Part shown: positions 12,901 through 23,625 of the stretch, piece after piece
Layout: the number at the start of each line of letters is the position of its first letter
Numbering within the stretch: the stretch's first letter is position 1
From: Symsagittifera roscoffensis
Taxonomy: Eukaryota; Xenacoelomorpha; Acoela; Convolutidae
DNA: 64,000 nt
Assembly: GCF_963678635.1 (NCBI RefSeq)
Contig: NC_087064.1
Location: 49,335,346 to 49,399,345, forward strand
Direction of reading: 5' to 3'
The notes under the pieces: model-generated
Seen by the model: the letters and a program-made list of their open reading frames with translations, nothing else
Databases searched by the model: none
What the model was told of the DNA's origin: nothing
Position numbers and translations under genes: made by a program

Positions 12901-14849
12901 TTAATCTTCGAAATTTAGCCTAATAGGTAGTTTTAAAATCATCTTATTTTACATCATTTGATCACAGGCTGAATACCTTTTTCAAGATTGAGTTCAGAGC
13001 GTCATTATTATCCCAATTTGATTTTTAGTTCCAAATTAAAGCCAAAATTTGGCTGGAGAAAAAATCAACTCAGCATAATATAATCGTCATTTGTCAAAAT
13101 TTGGATTAGGTGAATTATTGAGCGCACAGACAATTTAGCCAAAGACAATTCAGACAATTCAGCCAAAAATACAGAGACCATTTAGTCGCAGACACTTCGG
13201 CCAGTTTTTCAAAAAAGTTAGATACAAAAACATCGGAATTGGAGTTAATTCTCGTTTTAAAGTAGCGACTCTAAATAACTGACTCTAATTTTCGTGTTGA
13301 GTCCTACCCTATGTTGGCGCAACTGCACAATTAAATATTTGAAGAAATTTTAATTTTAGTCATATTGGCTGAAATGTCCGTGGCTGAAGTATTTGTATAT
13401 TTTGGACTGAATTGTCTGAGTTTCAGATCGGTCAAATTTTCTGGACGCGCCTGGCGATATGTTCGCTTTGAAAGAAGTTACTCGCTTCAACTGCTCACTT
13501 AATACTTTGATGCGGAAAAAATTAATGCGAATTATTTATACATGACGAAACAATATCGTTTTCCAAATAGATTTGAGGCAAGATAATTGGCATATTAACT
13601 TTATATACATTATACGTTTCAAAACTTATCAGTTAATAATTGAGGGAGTGCGGTCTGTATTTAGACAACCGCGTGTTCATACTCGTCAGCAAGCAGACAA
13701 ATACTGTATTACCCAATCAGAATCGAGATGAGAAAGCAAACGTTCGAAATAAATAATTAATACTTATTATTTTCTTCCTTGTCTCGATTCTGATTAGTTA
13801 ATACAGTATTTGTCTGCTTACTGACGAGTAGGAATACGCGGTTGTCTAAATATTGCTATGTAACCAGAATCAACGCCTAAAACTGATACTTCGTTTAAAA
13901 AATGTCTCGGAAAAATTTCAAAACCAGGTAAAAGGCAGTCAAATGATTCAGTAATTTGCCCTGATATACGAGCAGTCGTGTTAAAAATTGATGCCAGCTA
14001 GTTCCTCCACTTATTTTTCTCCAATTGCAAATTGTGTTCAAAGTCGGATGAACTGGGAGCGTTCTTTTGTAATGGTGCTCCAGGAGCGAAGTGCGGTCCA
14101 AAAGTAGACTTCACCAACCAATCAGAATCGAGATAAGAAACGAACGTACGAAATCAATAATTAATTAGTATTCTTGCGAATATGTGTTTTTTTTTAAAAC
14201 TTTTTTCTGATTGTTTTATGGCGAGTCTACTTCATGATCTTTTTTTTGGCTGCGTAACATCTCAAAGCATATTTCGTCAAAATCAGCAAATAAAAACCAT
14301 GGACACGTGATGCAAATTTTTTTGTTCATCTTTTCTGCCAAAACATTAAGCAATCAATCACACTCCAGGTTTTCTCGATAATCACCCACCGGAAAATAAA
14401 ACACCTTGCATCTACTGTACAACCTCCCCCTCTACATAAAAACAGTAAAATAACGCTAGAAATTTTGCTGCATTCTGATTGGCCGAAATTTTGCAAATTT
14501 AGCATGCTTGAAAGTCGCTCCCTTTCTTTAAAGGGATGTATCTTAAAATGTGCTTATCTTAAAAACAAGTTTTTTCAAAGGTTTTGAGACTTTTTAAATT
14601 TAATTCAGATAAATTAGACAACAAATAGCTAAAGTAATCTAAAACATTGGTAAACACAAAATAAACACTAAAACAAGACCTAGTAGACAAAAAAAATGAC
14701 TTCATTAACTTGTTTTAGGCATTGGCGACTGTTCTTGGAGTGACTTCGTGGACATGTACGAGAAAGAGATCGGAGGCTCCGATCAGCCCCCGGAGAGTTC
14801 GAGGGAGGAGAAACAACAGACATTCAAAACCCAACAGAACTTTAAATGA
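9961..14849 (+). CDS. Adenylate kinase 5 N-terminal-module-like protein (3 exons, 98 aa)
   Basis: Exons: 9961-10041 (ends gaa|gtgagt), 11063-11147 (after ttttttcag, ends aaag|gtatgg) and 14719-14849 (after tgttttag, stop tga). Lengths 81, 85 and 131 sum to 297 nt with phases 0 and 1 closing exactly. The protein starts MDREKSFTSRDDMKQYLVEN, continues through 'LMYVKPSDPLHYLEKC' and ends with a polar tail. From general knowledge of the family, vertebrate AK5 begins with a similar helical segment: a 'YL..xxIPQLFE' helix, then 'LxCxKPEDPxEYLE', a small helical docking/dimerisation-type fold. No P-loop (GxPGxGK) or nucleotide-binding region follows, so this is not a kinase but a stand-alone small protein or a truncated relative. 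Both introns are filled with repeats: a MITE in intron 1, family H and a foldback in intron 2. The role is unknown; a ciliary or adaptor function is only a guess. Confidence 0.7.
10067..10403. mobile_element. 337-bp MITE with composite inverted repeats, intron 1 of the AK5-like gene
   Basis: The left end reads aagcagaatggtccaagagc and is followed by a second copy of 'gggtccaagagcag'. The right end holds the complements 'ctgctcttggaccattctg' and 'ctccaagaccattctgctt'. The inner sequence is AT-rich and noncoding. It begins 26 bases after the splice donor of exon 1. I find no clear target-site duplication. Confidence 0.7.
10589..10639 (+). repeat. C-rich simple repeat (ccccctccaa)n
   Basis: About three tandem units of 'ccccctccaac' followed by a run of C. 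It is a low-complexity tract within intron 1 of the AK5-like gene. Confidence 0.8.
11270..12700 (+). repeat. Repeat family H, two or three adjacent copies
   Basis: Blocks matching 7.6-8.4 kb recur: 'ccattttggccaatttggg', 'tatatttcgcgcaatt', 'ggcgtgtggggggatga'. The hairpin module 'ggcagtcggaacattca' then 'gggcttcgccctgatacgag' lies at about 11572-11611. A second degenerate hairpin module is at about 12205-12232 and a third at about 12647-12690. The motif 'cggaatatttgtgctcggtg' appears at about 11737 and again, slightly changed, near 11785. Everything lies in intron 2 of the AK5-like gene. Confidence 0.6.
13658..13853. repeat. Foldback element with 76-bp arms
   Basis: The left arm, 13658-13733 (tatttagacaaccgcg ... 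cagaatcgagatgag), is the near-perfect reverse complement of 13778-13853 (cttgtctcgattctg ... cggttgtctaaata), separated by about 44 bp of AT-rich loop. A transcript would form a long hairpin inside intron 2 of the AK5-like gene. It is probably a foldback MITE. Confidence 0.85.
13928..13986 (+). repeat. Repeat family H, terminal module
   Basis: It reads 'aaaggcagtcaaatgattca', then 'tttgccctgatatacgagcag' and 'tcgtgtt', a diverged copy of the hairpin-bearing terminus found at 8318-8370 and 11563-11620. Confidence 0.5.
14112..14175 (+). repeat. Partial copy of the 13.7-kb foldback arm
   Basis: 'caatcagaatcgagata', followed by 'gaaacgaacg' and 'aataattaatta', parallels the left arm and loop of the element at 13658-13853. 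The complementary arm is missing. Confidence 0.55.
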
Positions 14850-15751
14850 TCCTAATCAAGACTCAAAGGTTATAAGATGAAAAAGTACTAGCTAATCAAA
14901 ATTATAAGAAGAGCTGTGCAAATTCATTCACTTATTTCTTGGAACAATTTTTTCACTTATGCATGCATTCACGACGTGCCATTTAACTCGAGCAACAGTA
15001 CTGTGTTCACGACCTTCTGAGCCCTAATGGAATCGTCGCAGATCACGTCGCAATTTTGTGAGACCCAAAAATCTTGGTTCCGAAATTTCAGTCGCGCTAT
15101 CTAACTAGCGCGAACCTATTCCTTGATGAATTTTTTGCTTTTTTTGTAATTTTTTATTTTTGAAAAATGTTGTCTATACAATTATTTGGATCTCTTAACT
15201 ATTTCCCTCCTATGGTACCTTGTATCGAGTCTCTCCCCATTTAAAGAAAGAATCGAACAGTTACGCATATACGAATTTTGGACTTAGTGAACTATTTCCC
15301 CCCTATTGCGAGGGGAGGGGGGGATAAATAACAAGATCCAATTTCTTATACGTTTTGAAGTGTTCCTTCATTTCTAAGAGTAGTTCCAGTGTAGAAAATA
15401 AATTAGTACTAATAAGCATTACTTTTTACTTTCTTGATTCAATTTTGGGCTTTCTTTTCCACTGATACGGAATAGTTTACGATTAGCAAGTACTTTGCGA
15501 CTCTTTTCTCCCGTCTCCAGCCTTTAACTCAACAGGACAGGCGTGTAGAATCGTAGTACTACTATTAGTCAAAAGTTTGAGGTATGGTAATGCGACTGGT
15601 TTGAGCTAGTCAAAAAGACGCAAATTTACCAATCAGAAAACTCATTCTACTCTGGTGTATTTGAATCAACAAAATTTTATTAATTATTTTCATTTTCTGG
15701 CGCCGACCTGTCTAGCTACAAATTAACAAAACACCAAGTTCTAAAATCGCA

Positions 15752-17968
15752 ATGTCTCGCAAATATATTCTTTCGCTGTACTTTTTATGCGTACTAATTA
15801 TCAAGTATAATAAACCTGTTTTAACTTTACCTGTTGAAAAACCAATCAATTCACGAGTAATTCGAGAAATTGACCCTGTCAATTCCGGATTACCTGAAGA
15901 CGAGAGTGAACAAACTACCATTTCATCGGGTGAAGAAATAACAGCTGAGCAAGTTTTGCTGATGAAGGAGAAGTTGCGCCAGGTGTTTGAGTTGGACGAT
16001 GCGATTCTGTGGAAGAATGAGCCGGGTAATCATCAGATGGCTCCGGAGTACATGGTCGATTTGTACCAACAAACTGCAGATATCCAGTCCGGACTGACCA
16101 AGGCTGGAAAACCATACAATGCTACATTAGTGCGCAGTTTCCACAATAAAGGTAAGAAAACACTATAAAATCTAAAAATGCACATTCATTTTATCTTTCA
16201 TAATCACGCACTTGAATCACAATAAAAAATTATTTGTTTAATAAAATTATTTGTTTTTATTAATCAAAAATTATGGCACGTTGCAGCCCAAAATGAATCA
16301 TGTATTCTTTGAGCTCATCCACCAATTATTTTACAGGTCTTGAAAACGAGAAGCATTTCTGGTTCGACGTTGGTAAGATGAAGGCACCTCAGAAGAACTT
16401 CGATGAAGATTCGTCACAACAGAAGTCGCCAACCATGCAAGGAGCAGAGTTCCACATCTACAAACATGTGAAGAAGACATCTAATGACACTGGAGAGAAG
16501 AAAGAAACTGACAATCACAAATTCATAGAAGTGAGTTGATGATGGTCTCAACTTTCAAATTTAAAAATTTTTTTCTCTAATCTTTTGTCTTCATTTCATT
16601 CGCAAATAAATGTTTCATTTGCCAAAAAAATGAAAAAAAATCGAAGAAATTTTTTTGAAACCTTTAATGACTAAAAACTTAACATATCGAACTCTAATAG
16701 CTCAACTAGGAATCAATTAAAATAAAATTGCTCTAACTTGATTACTTTTATTAAATTGATGTGCTGAATCTCATAGAAAAATTAGTAGCCATCCGATTCT
16801 TCAATAGCCTTTTAAAAACAAACACATTTTGAAAGCTTTTTGATCTTTCAGATGCGTCTCTACTCGATCTCCTTCAAAACTGGAGTTCAGACTTTCGAGC
16901 TCCTCGAATCCCGCCCGGTCAACTCCCATGGCTCCGGGTGGGAAATATTCCACGTGCACAACCCAGTCCAGTACTGGATCGACAACCCACATGACAACTT
17001 CGGACTGTACATTGCATTAAAAGGACTGGATGGAAAGGATGTCGACGAAGATTCAATTGAGATGGAAATTGTTACGCAGGCCAAGTCTAAACACAGTCCA
17101 CTGTTGGTGTTGTTTTGTCAAGAGGGAACGCATAAAAAACAGTTTGCAGGCATGTTTTTCTACCCACAATCCCAATAATGAACTGTTCAAAAGACATCAC
17201 AAACCCAATTCTAACAAACTGAATTTAAAGCCAACAAATTTCAGCAAAAAAGTTATCAGAAACCCAACTTTAGCAAAATCGAATATAAAAACCAAAATTT
17301 CAGCGAAAAAAAAAAACAAAAAATAGAAGGGAAGATCGATTACAGAGGAATATTTTGAGAAACACGATTTAGGGATTTCTTATTTTTCCATTCATTTCTA
17401 AGTTCAATAGACTTTTTGACCATGACCTCTTTGCGAATGATGCATTTTTATTTCAGAGTATAAACAGGCAGACAGTTTAATGGAATCGGTTCCCGAAAAG
17501 AAAGACTTCATTTCACGCAACAGAAGATCACCTGGACAAACTTCAACTCAAGCTGAAAACACTGACATAACAACTCAAGGCCGCGATCAAAAACTACGTA
17601 ACCGAATGGTAGGCGACCAGCCGATGTGGTCACAAAGGCGAAACTGCGAGCGGCTGCCTTTGTACGTTGACTTCTTCGAAATCGGATGGTCAGGCTGGAT
17701 TATTTCGCCTAGCGGATACAACGCGTATTACTGTCAAGGCGAATGTCCATTCCCGTTAGGTCAAATGCACCGACCTTCCAACCACGCCACAGTTCAGAGC
17801 ATCGTCAATGCCATTGGCCCGAAACTAGAATCAGGTGCGAAAATACCCCAACCGTGTTGTGTACCCGACAAACTGTACAGTATAAGTCTGCTTTACTTTG
17901 ACGATAGCGGCGACGTCATTTTGAAGCAGTACGATGACATGGTCGCAGCGTCTTGTGGATGCCACTGA
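15752..17968 (+). CDS. BMP2/4-like TGF-beta superfamily ligand precursor (4 exons, 467 aa)
   Basis: This is a secreted morphogen precursor. Exons: 15752-16151 (aaag|gtaaga), 16337-16530 (ttacag|, gaa|gtgagt), 16852-17149 (tttcag|, gcag|gcatgt, a GC donor) and 17457-17968 (tttcag|). Lengths 400+194+298+512 give 468 codons with phases 1, 0 and 1. Residues 1-27 form a hydrophobic signal peptide. The propeptide has the family block 'APEYMVDLYQ' (97-106), an N-glycosylation site NAT at 123 and 'FWFDV'. The furin site RNRR ends at residue 321, releasing a 146-aa mature chain. The cystine knot is complete: Cys361, 390, 394, 431, 432, 464 and 466. 'LYVDFFEIGWSGWI', 'YYCQGECPFPL' and 'NHATVQSIVN' place it nearest BMP2/4 (Dpp). 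Oddities: about six extra residues before 'KIPQPCCVP' (GPKLESGA region) and a C-terminal CGCH rather than CGCR. The four-exon layout is more split than in most BMP2/4 genes. Confidence 0.93.
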
Positions 17969-18814
17969 AATGGAATTCTCCATTATTCCTTTTCCAGATA
18001 TTTGAGATCAAACACTTTGTTGATGTATGAAAACCCCACGGTTTTGTATTGCAATTCAGATAAGCTATATTTATTTTTATATATTGTTGATACTATTTTT
18101 TGATATTAATTCAATCATAAGAAAAAGGTCTTGAACCAATTTTGTGAACAGAAAGATGAGAAGCTAAACCTAGTATGGCTGTGACTACTGGAAAATACCG
18201 ATAACAATCACCATAACCTGATCTCTTTCTCCGATCACCAAAATTAGTGAAGTAATTACTTTGGGCGTGTTGCAACCGATTTCAAATACCATAGAAAGTG
18301 ATTCCTACCAACATTAAGGGTAAAACTTTAAAACGGTGTCATTTAAACCCATTCTCATGTATCGAAAGAAAATTTTTTTCAGCAAGGAGAAAAAGTGGCT
18401 AGATTTTTTCATTGGCTATCATGTCTTTATCATGTCTTGTCAGTAACCAATGTGTCACTCGTCGTTCAATTTTAGCAAAAAAGATTAAATAATAAATCGA
18501 TGTCACGAGCATGTCATTTTGCAAGCTTCAACTAACAAAACGCATTTGAAAAACCTCGAACGCTGGTCTCAATATGTTCTATTTGCAGAAGATCAATTCT
18601 ACTTCGAATTGTAAACGCATAATGGTAACTTCCCAAATGAAATAATTCCCATATGGCATAAAAACAGAACTTTTCCGAAATGGATTAAATTTCAAGTTTT
18701 CCATGACACTCGCGCTTTCTAAACTACAATTTCTCCTTTTTTCGGAACGAGATGTGTGAACAAGATTTGAACTTATTGTTTCCAAACAAATGTTGAGTGA
18801 CATTTTTGCTGGAA
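17969..18814 (+). other. Probable 3' UTR and downstream region of the BMP-like gene
   Basis: It is AT-rich with no reading frame of note. The first consensus poly(A) signal (aataaa) I see downstream of the stop is at 18491-18496, so the mRNA end is placed there only tentatively. Confidence 0.35.
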
Positions 18815-18822
18815 AAGTTGAC

Positions 18823-21430
18823 GGATCTACTTAACAATTGCCCCCCTTTTAGTTGCCCCCCTTCAATTGTCCCTTTTAAGAAAGGGAGGGGGGCAATTGT
18901 TAAGTAGATTAAAATAACGGTCACATGTCATTTTGCCCCAAGTCAACTTGTCCCAGCCCAACTTTTCCGATTCCAACTTGCCCCAGATGACAACTTGTCC
19001 AACGCCATCTTGTCCCAGATAATAAAAAATGAAACTTGCCCCAGATTCTTTGTTATCCTCGTAGAACATAATGTCGGCATGAAGATGAAAAAGTTTTTTG
19101 TTGAACAATTAAGCTTGAAACAAAATGCGGAATCATTAAAACATGTGCTGAATCAAAATGAGTTCAAAGCATGAATGATCAAAATGAAAGCGGCAAAGTT
19201 TCAATGCAATTTTCATGTCGAGTTTAACATTTCAAAAGATTGATTGCAGTTCTTGTAAGCTCCTATAGCATAGTTAATAGTGCACAACACTTTTAATCAA
19301 GAAGTCAAGAGTTCAAAACTTGAAGAAGTCAAAAAATTCTAGCTTGAAATCAAGGAAACGGAAAACCGCAGGTACAGCCTCGCTCCTCAAACCCCCTTTA
19401 CTGGGTAACCCAGAAAAGGGGCGGGGTGAGGCAAAGAGCAAAATTATTGCAGAATTGGCCTTTATCAGCTCTCAAAATTTGAACCCTGTACAATGGCTAT
19501 AAGTTGAAAAAGTGGTGATTTTTTAAAAATCAATTAAAAATGCAACAAAATGCCGACAATTAAGTGGAAATCATGCCAACAATTTAAAAATTACGAAAGA
19601 GTTAAATGAACTAGTGCATATAAATAGTCAGCAACATGGTCTTTGTTGAAATTACTAGAAATGTTTTAGATTTTTGCATGAATATCCCGATTTTTTTTCC
19701 GCACTTGATTCTGCGTTCCCCCCATAGCCTTCAAAATGTTAAACTTCTGATTTGTTGAGTCCATTTGAACCTTATTCAGGAAAGTGTTGAGTCTTGGGTG
19801 GCTGTCACTCCAAGGTGCCAACCTTCAACGGCGTTTGTCGTTTGTATCAAGCCTTCTGCTGCTTCTTGGGAATGGTTCCAGAGACTCATAGGGAATAACG
19901 GTTGCCTGCTGTTTCGCCCGATTGTTTTGCCAGTTTTATAAACTCTCTGAAAGTATGAGGCAAGTTCGTCAATTTTATCTGACAGGCTTTGCTAAAGATC
20001 TAATTGGTCCACCACATGCTCAATCTTCTCAATGACGCTCTCGAACGACTGTTCCACTAAATCAGTTGGGACAAAACTGAGAGCGGGTATTAAACGCAGT
20101 GCTAAGCTCAGCTCGCAGTTGTTTTCATAGGCTTTCTTTAAACCCAGCTCGTTAACTTTGCGTAAAAAGGCCTGGCAGAGGTGAAAGTAACAGCCTTTGA
20201 TTGAAGACTCCGGAAACGCACTGGTAAAAGCGTTTACGGCATCTCGTTCAAAATCTAGTAGGATCCTCGATGGTTACGCGTTATCAGAGCTGGTAAGCTG
20301 GTAAATTTGCATTGGGCAAATTTTAAACGTACCGTCACACAGCCAAAGAGAATTTTTGACTCGGAGGGCATGAGCATTATCTCCATCACCGAAAATCAAA
20401 ATTCGCTCAGGATCCATTACTCCACTGTCGAATAAACAAAAATCAGAATATTCCGTCGGAATTATGAAATGCCTGTCTTTAATGATTGGCAAGGACGGGA
20501 CCAAATTCTGTTTCTGGCGGCGAAAAGTTCTGTTTATTGCTGCACGGCAGGGCAAGGATAATTGAACAGCTTTCTCATCTGTTACTTCATGGAGACAAGT
20601 GGCGATTACACTACTATTAACAGGTACAATTTGCTACCTGGCCTCCTTTTTCATTTGATGCATGATCTGGTTTTCCTCAATTTTCCCAGGTCTAACATCG
20701 TGGCTGCGCTTATTTTTTGTTGATACGAGTTCATCTCCTGCTGTGACGGCGAGCATGCGGCATTTGTGTGAACTGTATCTTGCGCATCTCCAGAGCTCAG
20801 TAGTTTCTGTCGTTTGCTTTTTTGTGAAACGTGTCCGTCAATAATTAGCGTTCTCTTATTTTGTTGAGATATTCCCCACGTAAGTTGACTCATAGTATTT
20901 ATGTTGGATATGTAGAACAAAATGGTAAACGATAAAGCAAAATGAAAGAATAGTTGTGTTTGATTTTGTTTCAAAGGTGCTAATTGTGGATTATTGTCAA
21001 ATTTTGGCGTGTAATTACCAAAAATTATGTTTTTTTTTAAGGCTCAGCTTCAATAATTTTTGATTAGTCTTTTGTTATCTCAAAACGGCTCCAGTGTACA
21101 TTAGCACTTGCTGGTCCTCAATTTGAACATCAAAGAATCAATTAAAAGTGTTAAGTATGGGACAAACTGCATAGGACAAAATGTCATGTGGGGCAAGTTG
21201 GCATAGGACAAGTTGCCATGTATGGCAAGTTAGTATAGGACAAGTTGGCGTAGGGCCAATTGACTTGGGGCAAATAGTCTTGACATCAAATTAACACATT
21301 TTCGACCGATCAGATTGCAGCAAAATTATAATTCTCAATACAAAGCTTTAGCGCTAGCTCACTGCTTTTATTAATAGGGGTGGCAATTTTTAAGTAGATA
21401 CCAAAGGGAGGGCCATTGTTAAGTAGATCC
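18823..21430 (-). mobile_element. Mutator-like (MULE) DNA transposon, 2.6 kb, with long repeat-structured TIRs
   Basis: The left end ggatctacttaacaattgcc and the right end ...ggccattgttaagtagatcc are inverted copies. The 8-mers aagttgac (18815-18822) and aaattgac (21431-21438) flank them and match 7 of 8, a plausible aged duplication of MULE length. Inside each terminus is an array of imperfect short units: 'caacttgtccca' and 'cttgccccag' at about 18935-19045, and the complements 'ggacaagttg' and 'ggggcaagttgg' at about 21165-21265. The single recognisable gene inside is a decayed MULE transposase on the minus strand. Confidence 0.8.
19700..20974 (-). pseudogene. MULE transposase (FLYWCH-like N-terminus), decayed
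   Basis: In minus-strand order: a basic N-terminal part with 'QKSKRQKLLSSGDA' (FLYWCH zinc-finger-like remains, about 20850), then 'SLWLCDGTFKICP' followed by 'QIYQL' (about 20360-20290), the MULE signature around the first catalytic Asp. After frame changes come 'FERDAVNAFTSAFPES', 'GCYFHLCQAFLRKV' (about 20250-20150) and 'TNAVEGWHLG' (about 19830), the conserved CxxH-like and 'N.xEGWH' blocks of animal MULE/FLYWCH transposases. Several stops and frameshifts mean that no intact protein is made. It sits inside the TIRs at 18823 and 21430, which explains its presence. Confidence 0.8.
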
Positions 21431-21727
21431 AAATTGACCACACCAAACAAATTACTAGCCACTTATGCTTTTGTTAAAAATTCTTTAAAAAGTTTTCCAG
21501 ATAATATCAAACAACAATTGAATTGACAACTTTACAACTTTTCACACATTGTTCAGTAAAAAAAGATCTCTCAAAATATTCTTCAATGCAATTGTTGCAT
21601 CACAATTATGTCATTTGGGAAATTTCTCATTTTATGCCATTTGGGAAATATGCCATTTGAGACGTAATCGCCTAATGTCTTGAATCTTCAATTGTGCTCA
21701 ATTGCATTAGATCGTTATGCGTTAAGT

Positions 21728-22115
21728 CGGAGATTCGACTCCCTGCCGAAACAAAGGGTTCCAGTTTGAACTATTTAGATATATCGATATCCATATTTGA
21801 TGAGGGACACTAAATTTTTCTAAAGGCGCCTTCGGCGCCAACATATACTAATTTTGGGAGAGGAGCGCGCGCCAAAAAAACGCGATTTCTATTCAAAATT
21901 TTCCAAAAATTGACTAAAAACGCCTTTTTTGGCCTGTTTTCGCAAAATTTCGGTTGCGGCGCAGAAAATTGACCAAAACAAGGTCTCTTTAGTGCTTTGG
22001 GACAGCTCAGAAAATCAATTTGGTTGACCTAAAAAAAAGTGAAATTTTTCGAAAATTTTTCGAAAATCCGCCCCCCCCCTCCCCTCGATAAAATCCCAGA
22101 TCCGCGACTCATATC
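21728..22115 (+). mobile_element. hAT-type MITE, left end missing
   Basis: The family blocks 'gattcgactccctgccga', 'aaggcgccttcggcgcc', 'gagcgcgcgcc', 'ggttgcggcgcagaaa' and the right end 'aaaatcccagatccgcgac' are present. The canonical left terminus is lost and the right terminus is mutated. Confidence 0.65.
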
Positions 22116-22828
22116 AATGATTGTCAAGCAACGATTCATGTGTAACTTATTTAATGAAGCCAACTTTAGCCGAAGGCTGAGTCATTTGATTAATCGTAAC
22201 CACAGGCAATTCTGCGGTTTTCATACCTTCATTTTCTGACCGTATATGAGCGTTTTCTTTCAAACCGAAGGCGTTTTCAAAATTTTGATTTTTAGTTTCA
22301 TTTTTCAAACATTCTAATAATGACTTTTCTCGCGCATGTGTGCAATGAAACTTCCAAAAAAAGAAAATACTTGATAGTTAGTTCTGTTGTACCTTTTGTT
22401 TACAAATTTGTCAAATATTTTAGAAAAAAAAACACATCGTTACTTTTATGTCTTTGACCATTTTTGTTTTTGAAAAGCTAGGTGCTGAAAACTGAAAATT
22501 CAATGAACCGATACATTTTTTTGCTTTTGCATTGCTAGCTTTATCACCTCGTAAGTTAACAAGTAACCAGCAACGTTTCAATGGTTTCTTGATCGGCTTA
22601 GTGCCTCTTAATGAAATCACTCAGATAAGCAACCGATTTGTTCTCTAACCAATTCGTGCATTTGAAAAGCTTTTGAGTTAATGCATGGCAGATTTGAAGA
22701 TGTTTTGAACTGTTTTCGATTAGTACGACTGGAGGTTTTTAAATTTATTTAATCGTAACTTTCTTTTATCGGAGCTGTAGTTTTGGCAGTTGAATTCGCA
22801 TAGAAACTGAGCATATATGGCGTGTCAC

Positions 22829-23128
22829 CAGGGGCGGATTTAGGGAGGGGGGCGGGGGGGTGCGGACGCCTCCCCCCTCAGGGATTCGAACCCCTGCCAA
22901 CCCAAAGGGTCCCCCCTTTGATACTTTTTAAGAAATCCATTTTTGGCCAACCGACCCTAAAATTTTTCTAAAGGCGCAGAAAATTTGGCCAAAACAGGGT
23001 CTTTTTACTGCTTTGGGAGAGCTCGGAAAATCAATCTGATCGACCTAAAAAAAAAAAAAGGTCGTCAAAATTTTCGAAAATTTTTTGAAAATCCGCCCCC
23101 CCTCGAGAAAATCCTAGATCCGCCCCTG
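22829..23128 (+). mobile_element. hAT-type MITE, perfect 8-bp TSD (300 bp)
   Basis: It starts caggggcggattta and ends tagatccgcccctg. The identical 8-mer cgtgtcac flanks it at 22821-22828 and 23129-23136. The central 'gcgcgcgcc' region is deleted relative to the ~430-bp form. Confidence 0.92.
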
Positions 23129-23158
23129 CGTGTCACCCATTTGCACAAACGCTTACTA

Positions 23159-23564
23159 CAGGGGCGGATTTAGATTTAGCGGGGGGCAGGGGAACAGACG
23201 CCCTACCCCCCCCCCCTCCTCAGGGCTTCGAACCCCTGCCGACTGCCAACCCTTGAACTATTTTCAGATATTTAATTTTGGTTTACGGATCCTAAAATTT
23301 TTCTAAAGGGGCTTCGGCGTCAAAATATTCTTATTTCAAGGGGAGAGCGCGCGCCAAAAAAACGCAATTTTTTGGTAAAATTTTTCCAAAAAGTGCCGAA
23401 AACGCCTTTTTTGCTTGCTTTTTTTGCGGCGCAGAAATTATGGCCAAAACAGGGTTTTTTTAGTGCTTTGGGAGAGCTCGGAAAAAAAGAAAATTTGTGA
23501 GGATTTTTGAAAAAGAAGGATTTTTGAAAATCCGCCCCTCGACAAAATCCTAGATCCGCCCCTG
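23159..23564 (+). mobile_element. hAT-type MITE, perfect 8-bp TSD (406 bp)
   Basis: It starts caggggcggattta and ends tagatccgcccctg, with gcttacta duplicated at 23151-23158 and 23565-23572. It lies only 22 bp past the TSD of the preceding copy, so two independent insertions sit side by side. Confidence 0.92.
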
Positions 23565-23625
23565 GCTTACTATAATACTTTTTGGACGAAAATATATGAA
23601 AAATTTGATCGGCGAGTTAGACTGC

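Noticed and set aside
17030-17326. 98-aa frame overlapping BMP exon 3
   Set aside because: Out of frame with the TGF-beta coding sequence and running into intron 3.
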